A DNA stretch of 64,000 nt from Gottfriedia luciferensis (lineage in GTDB: Bacteria > Bacillota > Bacilli > Bacillales > Bacillaceae_G): positions 124,001-188,000 of the forward strand of contig NZ_MDKC01000033.1 of assembly GCF_001712755.1 (NCBI RefSeq), given 5' to 3'. The position numbers and the translations under genes were made by a program. The notes under the pieces are model-generated. The model ran no database searches. It was not told the DNA's origin and worked only from the letters and a program-made list of their open reading frames with translations. Each line of letters starts with the position of its first letter. Position 1 is the stretch's first letter. Positions 55,578-64,000 of the stretch are shown piece after piece.

Positions 55578-55785
55578 AAAAAAAATGGTCTAAAAAGTAG
55601 AACAATCTCTACCTTCTAGACCACGAAAGTTAAAGTATAGATCAGCAATAAATAAAATTTAATGCTACCCATCATGATTGGTTACAAAAAATAAAACCAA
55701 GTATACTTTAACCCGTAGTCTAGTTCTTTCATTGGGAACCAGGTAGAAACGCTCAGACCATATTACTGAGCATATACGAGTAATG
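55578..55785 (-). promoter_or_regulatory. Purine (guanine-type) riboswitch with terminator
   Basis: Aptamer 55711-55781 (minus strand): P1 ACUCGUA / UACGGGU, AATATGG, gtTTCTACC and GACTACG. The C in GACUACG is the guanine-specific position (adenine riboswitches have U). It is followed by terminator ggtctagaaggtaga / tctactttttagacc (55587-55622) and U run. CTAGAC at the 3' side of the aptamer can pair with GTCTAG of the terminator, giving an OFF switch when guanine binds. Confidence 0.9.
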
Positions 55786-55806
55786 TTTATGAATGATTAC
55801 ACTGCT

Positions 55807-55835
55807 AATATATCAAACTTGAAATATATTTTCAA
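55807..55835 (-). promoter_or_regulatory. SigA promoter for the guanine riboswitch transcript
   Basis: Minus strand TTGAAA (55830-55835), 17-nt spacer, TATATT (55807-55812). Confidence 0.7.
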
Positions 55836-55948
55836 TACAAAACATGAACTTTTTTTATAAAATAAACAATAATGTTCGTATTTTAAAAGGAATATTAGAT
55901 TTAACTTATATAAAACAATGGTTATGTTATTTTTTTCTAAAAAAACCG

Positions 55949-55964
55949 AAATGAAATTTCATTT
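55949..55964 (-). terminator. Weak palindrome after the GpsA-like gene
   Basis: aaatgaaatttcattt, 8-bp arms without loop, U tract 3 nt on. May be too weak to terminate alone. Confidence 0.4.
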
Positions 55965-55965
55965 T

Positions 55966-56928
55966 TTAGAATTCGAATTTTATTGGTCTTAAAATTAGCT
56001 CCTCTAAAGTGTCTTTCGCATTTTTATGTTCATACAGAATTTCAAACAATGCGTTACAAATCGGTAGCTCAACATTATACTGTTCAGAAAGTTCCTTTAA
56101 AGCCTTAATTGTAGAAACCCCTTCCGCTAATTTATCGAACGGTTTACCTTCAACAAATGCCTGTCCAAACTTTCGATTATGACTATGCGCTGAAAAGAGT
56201 GTCGCCTCATAGTCTCCTAAATGACTTAAACCGTAAATTGTTAAATCATTTCCCCCCATGGCTCTTATTAAACGAGAAATTTCCCTAGTACCTCTAGCCA
56301 TCAATGAGCCTTTTAAACTACTATATTTCAATCCATCTAGCATTCCTGCAGCTATTCCCATCACATTTTTTGTTGCAGCTCCAATTTCATTACCAATTAA
56401 ATCTTGGCCGTAATAAAATCGGATTAACTCGCTGTTAAATGCTTTAGCAATCTGTTTTGTTACTTCAATATTCTCCGAACCAATAACCATACAATTTGGT
56501 ATATTTCTTATAAAATCCTGTACATGGCCAGGTCCTACCCAAACAGCTACATTGCTATTTTTCCCAACCTCTTCACGAAAGACTTGTGTTAGCCTTTTTC
56601 CAGTAGTAGATTCTATGCCCTTCATACAGAGGATAAAAGTTTTACCATGTATTTCATCATATTGACTTAAGCGGTTTGCAAATGTTCTTAGCTCCTGGGC
56701 ACTAATTGAGATAATAATGACTTCGGCAAAGGATAATGCACCTTCTAAAGAGCTCGTTAACTCAATTCCATCTGGTAGGCTTAAATAGTCATTTTTTCTT
56801 GTCAGATTTAAGCCATTAAAATTTCTAGAGTTTTCTCTTCCCCATAGCATGACATTATGGTCAACTCGATTAGCATACCAAGCTAAAAAAGTTCCCCACC
56901 TACCGCAGCCTAAGACAGATACATTCAT
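55966..56928 (-). CDS. gpsA: NAD(P)-dependent glycerol-3-phosphate dehydrogenase-like protein
   Basis: 320 aa of GpsA type. Rossmann GCGRWGTFLA (about 7-16), catalytic region GNEIGAATKNVMGIAAGMLDGL with the substrate-binding lysine, RGTREISRLIRAMGG and the GLSHLGDYEATLFS block. Makes glycerol-3-phosphate for phospholipids in the usual family. Sequence is diverged from typical Bacillus GpsA (GLSHLGD for GLAGLGDL), so it may be a paralog. Near fabH, a possible lipid-related setting, but with a terminator and repeat array between. Confidence 0.85.
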   Translation of the reverse strand: MNVSVLGCGRWGTFLAWYANRVDHNVMLWGRENSRNFNGLNLTRKNDYLSLPDGIELTSSLEGALSFAEVIIISISAQELRTFANRLSQYDEIHGKTFILCMKGIESTTGKRLTQVFREEVGKNSNVAVWVGPGHVQDFIRNIPNCMVIGSENIEVTKQIAKAFNSELIRFYYGQDLIGNEIGAATKNVMGIAAGMLDGLKYSSLKGSLMARGTREISRLIRAMGGNDLTIYGLSHLGDYEATLFSAHSHNRKFGQAFVEGKPFDKLAEGVSTIKALKELSEQYNVELPICNALFEILYEHKNAKDTLEELILRPIKFEF

Positions 56929-56970
56929 ACATTACTCTTCCTTCCAAAATTTATTATCGAGTAAAAGGAC

Positions 56971-57021
56971 TAAACAAAAAACGGAGAAGAAGTCTAATTA
57001 GGTAACCTATTAGACTTCTTC
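56971..57021 (-). terminator. Intrinsic terminator, fabH transcript
   Basis: Perfect 13-bp stem gaagaagtctaat / attagacttcttc with a 10-nt loop and minus-strand U run. Lies beyond the 52-bp repeat array, so the array is within the fabH 3' untranslated region. Confidence 0.88.
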
Positions 57022-57118
57022 GGATTGCTGAAAAATTAGTCTCTTAATTAAAGTTGGTTGTTACTGGTGCCTGTTATGAGGAACCTTTTTGATTCTTTTT
57101 GCTGTTTTACTTACTCAT

Positions 57119-57482
57119 GAACCACTCATGAGTAACCTATTTACTTCTTTTTGCTGTTTGACTTACTCATGAACCACTCATGAGTAACCTATTTGCTTCT
57201 TTTTGCTGTTTTACTTACTCATGAACCACTCATGAGTAACCTATTTGCTTCTTTTTGCTGTTTTACTTACTCATGAACCACCCATGAGTAACCTTTTTGC
57301 TTCTTTCTGCTGTTTTACTTACTCATGAACCACCCATGAGTAACCTTTTTGCTTCTTTTTGCTGTTTTACTTACTCATGAACCACTCATGAGTAACCTAT
57401 TTACTTCTTTTTGCTGTTTTACTTACTCATGAACCACTCATGAGTAACCTATTTACTTCTTTTTGCTGTTTTACTAACTCAT
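57119..57482. repeat. 52-bp tandem repeat, 7 copies, each with a hairpin
   Basis: Units start at 57119, 57171, 57223, 57275, 57327, 57379 and 57431. Each contains gaaccactcatgagtaacc and cttctttttgctgttttac. Across the junction, ttactcatga / tcatgagtaa forms a perfect 10-bp stem with a 5-nt loop. Copies 4-5 carry cactcatg to cacccatg and a t for a in the T tract; copies 2-3 share ttgcttc. Degenerate flanks run 57071-57118 and 57483-57515. Confidence 0.93.
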
Positions 57483-57547
57483 GGCTCCTTCCTGAGGAAC
57501 TTATATTCATCTTCTCGGTATAAATGAGTTTTTGCTTAAAAGCTCTA

Positions 57548-58531
57548 TTACAAAGTCCAATTAATAAGTAATCCTGCATGAGTTAATCCACCACCAAATC
57601 CATACAGTAAAACTTTATCTCCATGTTTAAGTTTTCCTTCCTTAACGCCCTTAACTAAAGATAATGGAATCGTTGCTGATGATGTATTTCCGCAATCTAC
57701 TAAGCTATTTAATGTTTTATCGATTGGAAATTCACTTCTTTCGCAGATTGATTCAATCATTCTTAAATTTGCACTATGTGGAACAAACCAATCGACTTCA
57801 TTTAATAAAGTGGATCCATTGTTTAGTACAGCTTGCATTCCTTTTGGTACTGTCGTAACTGCCCATTTGTATACTTCGCGTCCATTTTGAATGATATTAT
57901 TATTATTAATTAGCTCTTCGCCAAACATTTGATTTGATAAATTTGTACAATATAAATGTTTGCCTTTTTCGCCTTCTGATCCTAGGTAAGAGGAAATAAA
58001 GCTAGGTTGTTCTTCATCATACTCTACTAAAGCTGCACCAGCGCCATCACCAAATAAAATGCAAGTAGTGCGATCTTCATAATCGGTTATTTTAGATAAA
58101 GTTTCAGCTCCGACTACTAGAATTTTTCGATTTAATCCGGATGTAATTAATCCATTTGCCATATACAAACCGTAAGTAAAACCTGCGCAAGCTGCATTTA
58201 AATCAATTGCCCCAGCATTTTTTATTCCAAGCTTTGCTTGGATAATTGAAGCAACACTTGGTGTTTTGTAGTCTGGAGTTAACGTACAAACGATAATCAT
58301 ATCAACATCTTCAACAGACTTATTGTATTTTTCCATCAAGTCTTTTACTGCCTTAAAGCTTATGTCACTTGTAAATTCATTTTCATTTGCAATTCTTCTC
58401 TCTTTTATGCCAGTTCGCTTTACAATCCATTCATCATTTGTTTCAACTATTTTTTCTAAATCCTTATTTGTTAATACTTTTTCTGGTACATATGAACCTA
58501 TTGCAGTGATACGTGCTTTCGAATTTTGCAT
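57548..58531 (-). CDS. fabH: 3-oxoacyl-ACP synthase III
   Basis: KAS III, condensing acyl-CoA with malonyl-ACP to begin fatty-acid synthesis. 327 aa from ATG 58531 (MQNSKARITAIGSYVPEKVL; GAGGTGA 4 nt upstream). Triad: C115 (NAACAGFTYG), the histidine in VPHSANLRM, and the asparagine in CGNTSSATIP. Not next to fabF as the main fabHA would be, so it is probably the second, fabHB-like copy (yhfB type). Confidence 0.93.
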   Translation of the reverse strand: MQNSKARITAIGSYVPEKVLTNKDLEKIVETNDEWIVKRTGIKERRIANENEFTSDISFKAVKDLMEKYNKSVEDVDMIIVCTLTPDYKTPSVASIIQAKLGIKNAGAIDLNAACAGFTYGLYMANGLITSGLNRKILVVGAETLSKITDYEDRTTCILFGDGAGAALVEYDEEQPSFISSYLGSEGEKGKHLYCTNLSNQMFGEELINNNNIIQNGREVYKWAVTTVPKGMQAVLNNGSTLLNEVDWFVPHSANLRMIESICERSEFPIDKTLNSLVDCGNTSSATIPLSLVKGVKEGKLKHGDKVLLYGFGGGLTHAGLLINWTL

Positions 58532-58703
58532 TATGGTCACCTCAGTCATATTTTTTAATATCTTTCCAATATTATATCACCAGATATTAATACTAGGTAC
58601 TAATTTTATTTTAAAATTTTTTCATTCTTTTAATTTAGAGGGCTAATTAGTTGAGGATTAAACTAAATAAAGTTGCTACAACAGCAACTTTACTTAAAAA
58701 ATA

Positions 58704-59159
58704 TTACAATTCTAATGTCATAAAAACACTGTTAGGGTCTTCTTTATAATCAGCAAAAGGCTTACAATACTTAAATCCAAAGAGTTCATATAGTTTTTTT
58801 GCTGGATCGAATGCTTCCATTGAACCTGTTTCCAAACTTATTCTCTTGTAGCCTCTATTTTTCGCCTCTTCGATGATGTGTTGGAGCATGCGCCTTGCCA
58901 CTCCTTTTCTTAAATGAGCTGAAGAAGTTCTCATTGATTTTACTTCTCCATGCAAAGGATCAAGTTCTTTTAGAGCCCCACATCCAACTAATTCACTATG
59001 TTCCCATACACTCCAGAATGTAATTTCCGGTTTCTTTAATCCTTCAAGATTTAAAGCATGTATGCTTTCAAGTGGAGAATGCTGTGTCATACCTTGTAGA
59101 TGCTCACTAATTAACATAGCAACTTCATTTCCAGTTAAATCATCAACCTTAATATCCAC
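58704..59159 (-). CDS. GNAT-family N-acetyltransferase
   Basis: 151 aa from a GTG (59159). Acetyl-CoA loop SSAHLRKGVARRMLQHIIEEAKNRGYKRISLETGS (about 77-111) and a late LFGFKYCKPFADYKEDPNSVFM. Close to a PaiA/YafP-type small GNAT. GAGGATG site upstream. Substrate unknown. Confidence 0.86.
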   Translation of the reverse strand: MDIKVDDLTGNEVAMLISEHLQGMTQHSPLESIHALNLEGLKKPEITFWSVWEHSELVGCGALKELDPLHGEVKSMRTSSAHLRKGVARRMLQHIIEEAKNRGYKRISLETGSMEAFDPAKKLYELFGFKYCKPFADYKEDPNSVFMTLEL

Positions 59160-59335
59160 GTAATGACATCCTCATTTCCTTATTTATAATTGCTATTATT
59201 ATACTAAATTTTGATAAACTTCTAGCTAGTTTTTTAGTCAAAAAAAAATAACTTATTAACTCTTAAATAAAATAGAATTTTATGGAAAAAATAAACATCT
59301 AGAAGAAAAATTAGAAGTCAAAAGAAGGAATTCAA

Positions 59336-60457
59336 ATGAATCGTAAATTAAATATAAGTGGTTTTCAATTCTTTTGTATGATTTTTATGTTTGGGGTCGG
59401 TGCTTCTCCACCACTTGAAATATTTGCTAGAGCTAAACAAGATGGATGGATTAGTTTATTGATCGGACTCATCTCAGCTTGTATAATTTTTGCTGTGTAT
59501 ATTAAGTTATATTCATTATTTCCTGAACTTCCCTTAACAAAATATATTCAAATTATTTTAGGGAAATATGTAGGGAAAATACTTGCATTACTATATATCT
59601 TATATTTTATTTATATTGCTGCACGTGCTTTACGTGATTTTGAGGATTTATTAACAATCACTTTATATAATGCTTCTTCTCTAATTTCTATTGGATTAAT
59701 CATGGTGTTATTAATCATGTATGCTATTTCTAAAGGACTAGAAACATTCGCTCGTTCGTGTGAATTTATTTTTGTCATGATCATGTTTCTTACTGTTATA
59801 TTTATAGGATTTGAAATCATTTCAAAATTAATAAAAATTGATAATTTAAGACCTGTTTTAGAAAATGGATGGACACCAGTATTAAAAGCGGCTTTCCCAA
59901 TTTCTTTAACTATTCCCTTTGGTGAAATCGTTACATTTACAATGATTATGCCCCATTTAACTAAACAAAATTTAGCAATAAAAGTAGGAATACCAGCTTT
60001 ACTATTTTCGGGTCTTGTATTAACTTTATTTGCAGTTTTAAATACTGCAATACTAGGCCCTTCCGTTATTGAAAGAACAACCTATCCACTTCTAACATCA
60101 GTTAGTTATATTAATATTGCCGATTTCATTCAAAGATTGGATACTTTCATAGTAGTAATTTCAGTATGCAATGCCTTTGTAAAAATTACAATTTACTTTT
60201 ATTGTGCGGTATCTGGAGCAGCAGATTTATTTAATATAAAGAAAAGTGACCAACTAGTCTATCCTATTGGTATGATTACCGTTCTTACTTCCCTATGGGT
60301 CGCTTCTAGTTTTCTTGAGCACCATTTAGAAGGGATCCATTTAGTACCCTACTTGCTTCACATTCCACTTCAAATTATTATTCCGGTTAGTTTATTACTT
60401 GTTGTCCTAATTCAAGGTAAACTAAAAAGTAATAAAGACGACTTGAATTACAATTAA
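59336..60457 (+). CDS. GerAB/YndE-type spore germination permease
   Basis: 373 aa, about 10 membrane helices, of the GerAB/ArcD/ProY group that forms the ligand-binding membrane subunit of spore nutrient receptors. Starts RKLNISGFQFFCMIFMFGVGASPPLEI; SFLEHHLEG near the end. Usually encoded with gerAA and gerAC; neither is adjacent here (a GNAT gene lies upstream and a convergent subtilase follows). Own terminator. AGAAGGA site before ATG. Confidence 0.88.
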   Translation: MNRKLNISGFQFFCMIFMFGVGASPPLEIFARAKQDGWISLLIGLISACIIFAVYIKLYSLFPELPLTKYIQIILGKYVGKILALLYILYFIYIAARALRDFEDLLTITLYNASSLISIGLIMVLLIMYAISKGLETFARSCEFIFVMIMFLTVIFIGFEIISKLIKIDNLRPVLENGWTPVLKAAFPISLTIPFGEIVTFTMIMPHLTKQNLAIKVGIPALLFSGLVLTLFAVLNTAILGPSVIERTTYPLLTSVSYINIADFIQRLDTFIVVISVCNAFVKITIYFYCAVSGAADLFNIKKSDQLVYPIGMITVLTSLWVASSFLEHHLEGIHLVPYLLHIPLQIIIPVSLLLVVLIQGKLKSNKDDLNYN

Positions 60458-60479
60458 CGAAAATTAAAAAGACAAAACA

Positions 60480-60514
60480 AAAGGCTTCAGTTTTCACTGA
60501 GCCTTTGTTTTTTA
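60480..60514 (+). terminator. Intrinsic terminator between GerAB-type and subtilase genes
   Basis: aaaggcttcag / ctgagccttt hairpin with T run. Confidence 0.85.
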
Positions 60515-60530
60515 TTTTGGTAATTTAGTA

Positions 60531-63500
60531 TTATTGAGTAACCGTAATAGTTTTAGGCGTTGTTGTTACTTTAAAGCCATCTTTCGTAACAACATCTACT
60601 GTAACCGTATATGTGCCACTTGGAAGATCTTTTTCTGGTGCCCATTGTGTACTAAAAGTATGCTCATTTTCGAATGTAGATGAATCTACAAGATTTCCTT
60701 TAGCATCTTTAATATTAATTGTCCAGTCTACTCTGTTATAACCATATAGAGAAATTCTCGCAGGCTTAGATGCACTTACACCTGTAGATGGAGAAATACC
60801 CCAAGTTACCATTGCCATAGTTTGTTTATTATAACTTTGATCGCCCCATGTTGTCCAAGCATTGTTTCCAGCATAATCAAGAGATCTGATTACCATACCT
60901 TTTGGTTCTGTATTAACCGTTAGTTTCGTTACGCCCGGTCTAAGTTCATAAAATGTTCCATTTACATAAACATCAGCAAAGTTAAAGTCAGTTGCATTAT
61001 CAGTCGCATTAAATGTAATATCATATTTACCGTTGTTTGGTGTTACTTTAATATCAGAAATTTTTGGTGCAACTGAGTCTACGATCATCGGCATTTTAAC
61101 CGTTTGTGGTCTAGCGTTTGGATATGCTAATGTTGTTTTAATTACGTAATAGTAAGTACCATCGGGAACAAAATTCCCTGATGCGTCTTTCATATCCCAT
61201 TGATATAAACTATATCCGTAATCCGCATTAAACATTATATTTTTATTAAATCTCCAAGGCTCACCAGTACCTGTGTATTCACTATAGTCACCTAGATATT
61301 TAAGTTGTTTTCCAGCAGAATCTTCAATAGAGACCTCGGCTTTTTCTAGGTTACGTAAAACCGCCATTCCTCCAAAGATACCCTTATCAATATAGTTTGG
61401 AGAGAATGCAATATGGTTAAGGTCAAAGCCTTTCCCATTGTATCCTAATGGTGCGCCTCCCTCTGTAGTATCATTCCAAAGTGCCGTATGACCTGCAAAT
61501 GAATCCTTTTCCCAAGCTGGAGCATCAATGTTTCGTGGCTCATCCCATTTTCCATAGAAGCCCATATAAGGCATAGTTAACGGTACAGCTTTATCTTGGT
61601 CTTTTGCCACTGGTACAAGACGAACATATCCTTCAACAAAACTGTTTTTCTTTAATGAATCCGGTAATGATATATTAACAGTTAACATTTTTGATTGACC
61701 TGGTTTGATTTTCAATGTAGACCCTGTTTTATCTGTTACGATATTATCATTAACAGTGATCTTTGCTCCTTTAATTTGTTCACTTGATAAGGTTAAATAA
61801 TCTTTTGAATCTAATTGGCCATCATGATCAAAATCAAATTGCTTTGTTTCTGTCTTATCTTTTAATAAATCAACATATACATTGTATTCAATATCCGCAC
61901 TATTATTTTTCCCTTTAGGTGCATCAAAAGCATCTACGTTTAACTTAAAGCTTGTATTTTGTCCGATTTCTTTTAATGCTACTGAACCAGCTTGTTCCAA
62001 AGGAGCGTTTCGATTCGTCACAACAACTGGTGTATTAATGGCATTTTGAATTTGCATTAAACCAGACCCTTGAATACGTGGTGAATATGGAGCTTCATTA
62101 TTTGTTCTTGGATCCATAATGACCTTAGATGTATTCATTAATGCAACTTTCGCTTTTAAAACTGTATCTTCTGAGTGTTGTAGCCCTTTTTCATAAAGTG
62201 ATTGTAATACTAAAGCTGAACCACCTGCAACATGTGGCGTCGCCATCGATGTACCACTCATTACTTGATAACGATTTCCAGGTATTGTTGAATAAATATT
62301 TCCACCTGGAGCCGAAATTTCAGGTTTAAAATCTAATGTTGGAGTTGTACCCATTGATGAGAAATAAGACATCGTATCTTTAGCAGGATTATCTACCCAA
62401 TAATCGCCGATATTTTTCATACTTAAATATTGACCAGTAGGCATTTTACTCATTTTATCTAATAATGCTTGACCGATCGATTTACCTGTTGAAGCAGTCG
62501 GTGTTGCAGAACCAGTTACTGGTAGAGTTGCATAATCAGGCGTGTTTGAAGATGGTATCATAATGATCGCCTTTGCTCCTGCAGCTTTTGCAGCAAATTG
62601 AATACTCGAGACAGTACTATATGAATTTAAAAGTTTAACTACGGCAATGTAATTCGTTTTTCCTTTTGGATAATCAGCCGCTGTTTTTCCTTCATTTACA
62701 TATACCAAATCATAATTTGTATTCGGCAATAGATTATTAGATACATTAAATGCTTGTCCATATTGAGAATGATCTTTGAAAGGTACCGCTAGACTTCCAT
62801 CCGAAATTGCATTCATATGAATTTTACTATTTTCATAGGAAGCAACCGATACTGCGAATGGACTCACTCCTGGTGATCCTACTGTTCCAATATCAGGATT
62901 TTCTGCAAATGGTTTTACTGTTGCAGGCGTTAAAAGAGCTTGTGAACTGAATGCTGAATTTCCAGCTGCTACTACAACTAATGTACCTTTTTCTGTCGCA
63001 TTTCTGATTGCTTTTTGAATTGGATCATAATTTTCATCTACATAGCCTGCATCGCTACCTAAGCTCATGTTAATTACATCTGCACCCATTGTAACAGCAT
63101 GCTCGATTCCTGCAATAATATCATCTTCATAAGCACCGCCACCATTATCAGAGAATACTTTTTCTGCTAATAACTGTACGCCTGGTGCGATACCAGCAAC
63201 TCCACCTTTAGAATCATCACCGTTTGCTCCAATTGTTCCAGAAACGTGTGTACCATGCGAACTACCTTTTGGCCCAGGAATAACATCCGTATCATTGTCT
63301 GCCCAGTCATAGCCAGATGGTACTTTATCTGAATACCAAGTTTCATTTACATCTGTTGTTCCTGCAAACTGATCGAATTTATCCTTCGTCCATTTTTCTT
63401 TTGCTTTAGCATCATCTGATAGTGTCATATCTTTATGTTTCCAATCAATACCAGAATCTACAACACCTACTACTAGGCCTTCTCCCTTATAACCATATTG

Positions 63501-64000
63501 CTCCCATACCTTTTGAGCTTGTACTAATTCTTTACTTGCTGCCATCGTTTCGTGGAATGTTCTAGCTACTTGAACATGCTTAACACCAGGAATCGATTGG
63601 ATATCTTTTAAATTTTTATATTCTGTTTCAATACTAAACCCATTAAAACCTTCAAAGTAACGGTGCTTTACTTTAAAAGCAGCATTTGAATTAGAATTTT
63701 TTTCTTTTGAGATTTCATCAATTACATTGTCTTGTTTTTGTTTAAACATTGCTTTTTTATGCTCAGGTGTCGCTTGCTCGCTATCAGCTGGCTCATCTAC
63801 CTCAACAATTAAATGCACTTCATCATCTGGTTTAAACGTATTTGCAACATCTTGATTTGTAGCTTCTTGACTGTTGCCTTCTTTATATAATGAGTTTTCT
63901 TGAGATAAATCTAAATTATCCTTAGAAAATGTTCCATGTTCAAAACTAACATCAGTTGAATCAGTTTGAGATGTAATGTTATCGTTATCCGCAAAAGCCA
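60531..64000 (-). CDS. Subtilisin-family (S8) extracellular protease, Vpr-like, partial at window edge
   Basis: Large secreted serine protease open to the right edge (at least 1,155 codons visible). The first visible residues AFADNDN look like the end of a signal peptide, so only the start lies outside. Counting from the internal GTG at 63818: I9 inhibitor-like prodomain to about 95, D121 (VVDSGID), H188 (SSHGTH), oxyanion N287 (AAGNS), an inserted PA domain (about 345-455), S524 (GTSMATP), then Fn3/DUF1034-like and FlgD-like Ig regions to the end. All catalytic residues present. Confidence 0.93.
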   Translation of the reverse strand, partial: AFADNDNITSQTDSTDVSFEHGTFSKDNLDLSQENSLYKEGNSQEATNQDVANTFKPDDEVHLIVEVDEPADSEQATPEHKKAMFKQKQDNVIDEISKEKNSNSNAAFKVKHRYFEGFNGFSIETEYKNLKDIQSIPGVKHVQVARTFHETMAASKELVQAQKVWEQYGYKGEGLVVGVVDSGIDWKHKDMTLSDDAKAKEKWTKDKFDQFAGTTDVNETWYSDKVPSGYDWADNDTDVIPGPKGSSHGTHVSGTIGANGDDSKGGVAGIAPGVQLLAEKVFSDNGGGAYEDDIIAGIEHAVTMGADVINMSLGSDAGYVDENYDPIQKAIRNATEKGTLVVVAAGNSAFSSQALLTPATVKPFAENPDIGTVGSPGVSPFAVSVASYENSKIHMNAISDGSLAVPFKDHSQYGQAFNVSNNLLPNTNYDLVYVNEGKTAADYPKGKTNYIAVVKLLNSYSTVSSIQFAAKAAGAKAIIMIPSSNTPDYATLPVTGSATPTASTGKSIGQALLDKMSKMPTGQYLSMKNIGDYWVDNPAKDTMSYFSSMGTTPTLDFKPEISAPGGNIYSTIPGNRYQVMSGTSMATPHVAGGSALVLQSLYEKGLQHSEDTVLKAKVALMNTSKVIMDPRTNNEAPYSPRIQGSGLMQIQNAINTPVVVTNRNAPLEQAGSVALKEIGQNTSFKLNVDAFDAPKGKNNSADIEYNVYVDLLKDKTETKQFDFDHDGQLDSKDYLTLSSEQIKGAKITVNDNIVTDKTGSTLKIKPGQSKMLTVNISLPDSLKKNSFVEGYVRLVPVAKDQDKAVPLTMPYMGFYGKWDEPRNIDAPAWEKDSFAGHTALWNDTTEGGAPLGYNGKGFDLNHIAFSPNYIDKGIFGGMAVLRNLEKAEVSIEDSAGKQLKYLGDYSEYTGTGEPWRFNKNIMFNADYGYSLYQWDMKDASGNFVPDGTYYYVIKTTLAYPNARPQTVKMPMIVDSVAPKISDIKVTPNNGKYDITFNATDNATDFNFADVYVNGTFYELRPGVTKLTVNTEPKGMVIRSLDYAGNNAWTTWGDQSYNKQTMAMVTWGISPSTGVSASKPARISLYGYNRVDWTINIKDAKGNLVDSSTFENEHTFSTQWAPEKDLPSGTYTVTVDVVTKDGFKVTTTPKTITVTQ

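Noticed and set aside
55711-55781. 2'-deoxyguanosine or adenine riboswitch
   Set aside because: UUUCUACC core is standard and the specificity position is C, giving guanine type; the L3 loop is somewhat atypical, so a test is still suggested.
57119-57482. CRISPR array
   Set aside because: Regular 52-bp periodicity, but what would be the spacers are almost identical between units and no cas genes are nearby. It is a tandem repeat.

Overview
This is a low-GC window from a spore-forming Bacillaceae chromosome. Gene order from the left edge to about 26 kb follows the Bacillus subtilis block thiI - iscS - ezrA - refZ - ytsP - rpsD - tyrS - acsA/acuABC - ccpA - aroA - ytxG/ytxJ - ampS, and the proteins are clearly of Bacillus type. 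Sporulation genes (refZ, a GerAB-type permease), Bacillus-type leaders (five T-boxes, a SAM-I riboswitch, a guanine riboswitch) and SigA promoters agree. I see no rRNA, tRNA, prophage, insertion sequence or CRISPR. The genus cannot be fixed from the sequence alone.

Layout. 0-7 kb: tRNA thiolation (thiI, iscS), cell division (ezrA, refZ), methionine sulfoxide repair (ytsP) and autoregulated rpsD. 7-14 kb: small unknown genes, a YdcF-like protein, a GNAT-nhaC pair under a tyrosine T-box directly behind tyrS (itself under a tyrosine T-box), and lemA with a TPM-domain gene. 14-26.6 kb: acetate activation and its control (acsA, acuABC), ccpA, aroA, an amidase/hydrolase pair, a rhodanese, ytxG-ytxJ and ampS. 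26.8-38.9 kb: accessory transporters, GNATs, PhzF, an HD protein, a second MetRS under a methionine T-box, a pentapeptide protein, DUF2935, and DoxX followed by a decayed flavoprotein fragment. 39-42 kb: S-methylmethionine uptake and use (mmuP-mmuM) behind a SAM-I riboswitch. 42-54.6 kb: NAT, GNATs, AraC/GyrI, two MFS efflux pumps each divergent from a regulator (TetR, ArsR-DUF2087), an MBL hydrolase, and an amino-acid permease under two tandem T-boxes with different specifiers (Phe then Tyr). 54.6-64 kb: secreted nucleosidase under a guanine riboswitch, a GpsA-like dehydrogenase, FabH, a lone GerAB-type permease and a large Vpr-like subtilase running off the right edge.

Most noteworthy non-coding structure: (i) the Phe/Tyr tandem T-box, which reads as a two-input AND gate; (ii) three arrays of T-rich short tandem repeats next to gene 3' ends (20-bp unit at 18.65 kb, the same family with a 40-bp higher-order unit at 51.1 kb, and a 52-bp hairpin unit x7 at 57.1 kb), apparently sharing sequence; (iii) a dispersed long palindrome in three copies plus an internally deleted relic, two copies of which sit in a conserved, roughly 470-500 bp non-coding element; (iv) a hairpin between the Shine-Dalgarno sequence and the start codon of an MBL-fold gene.
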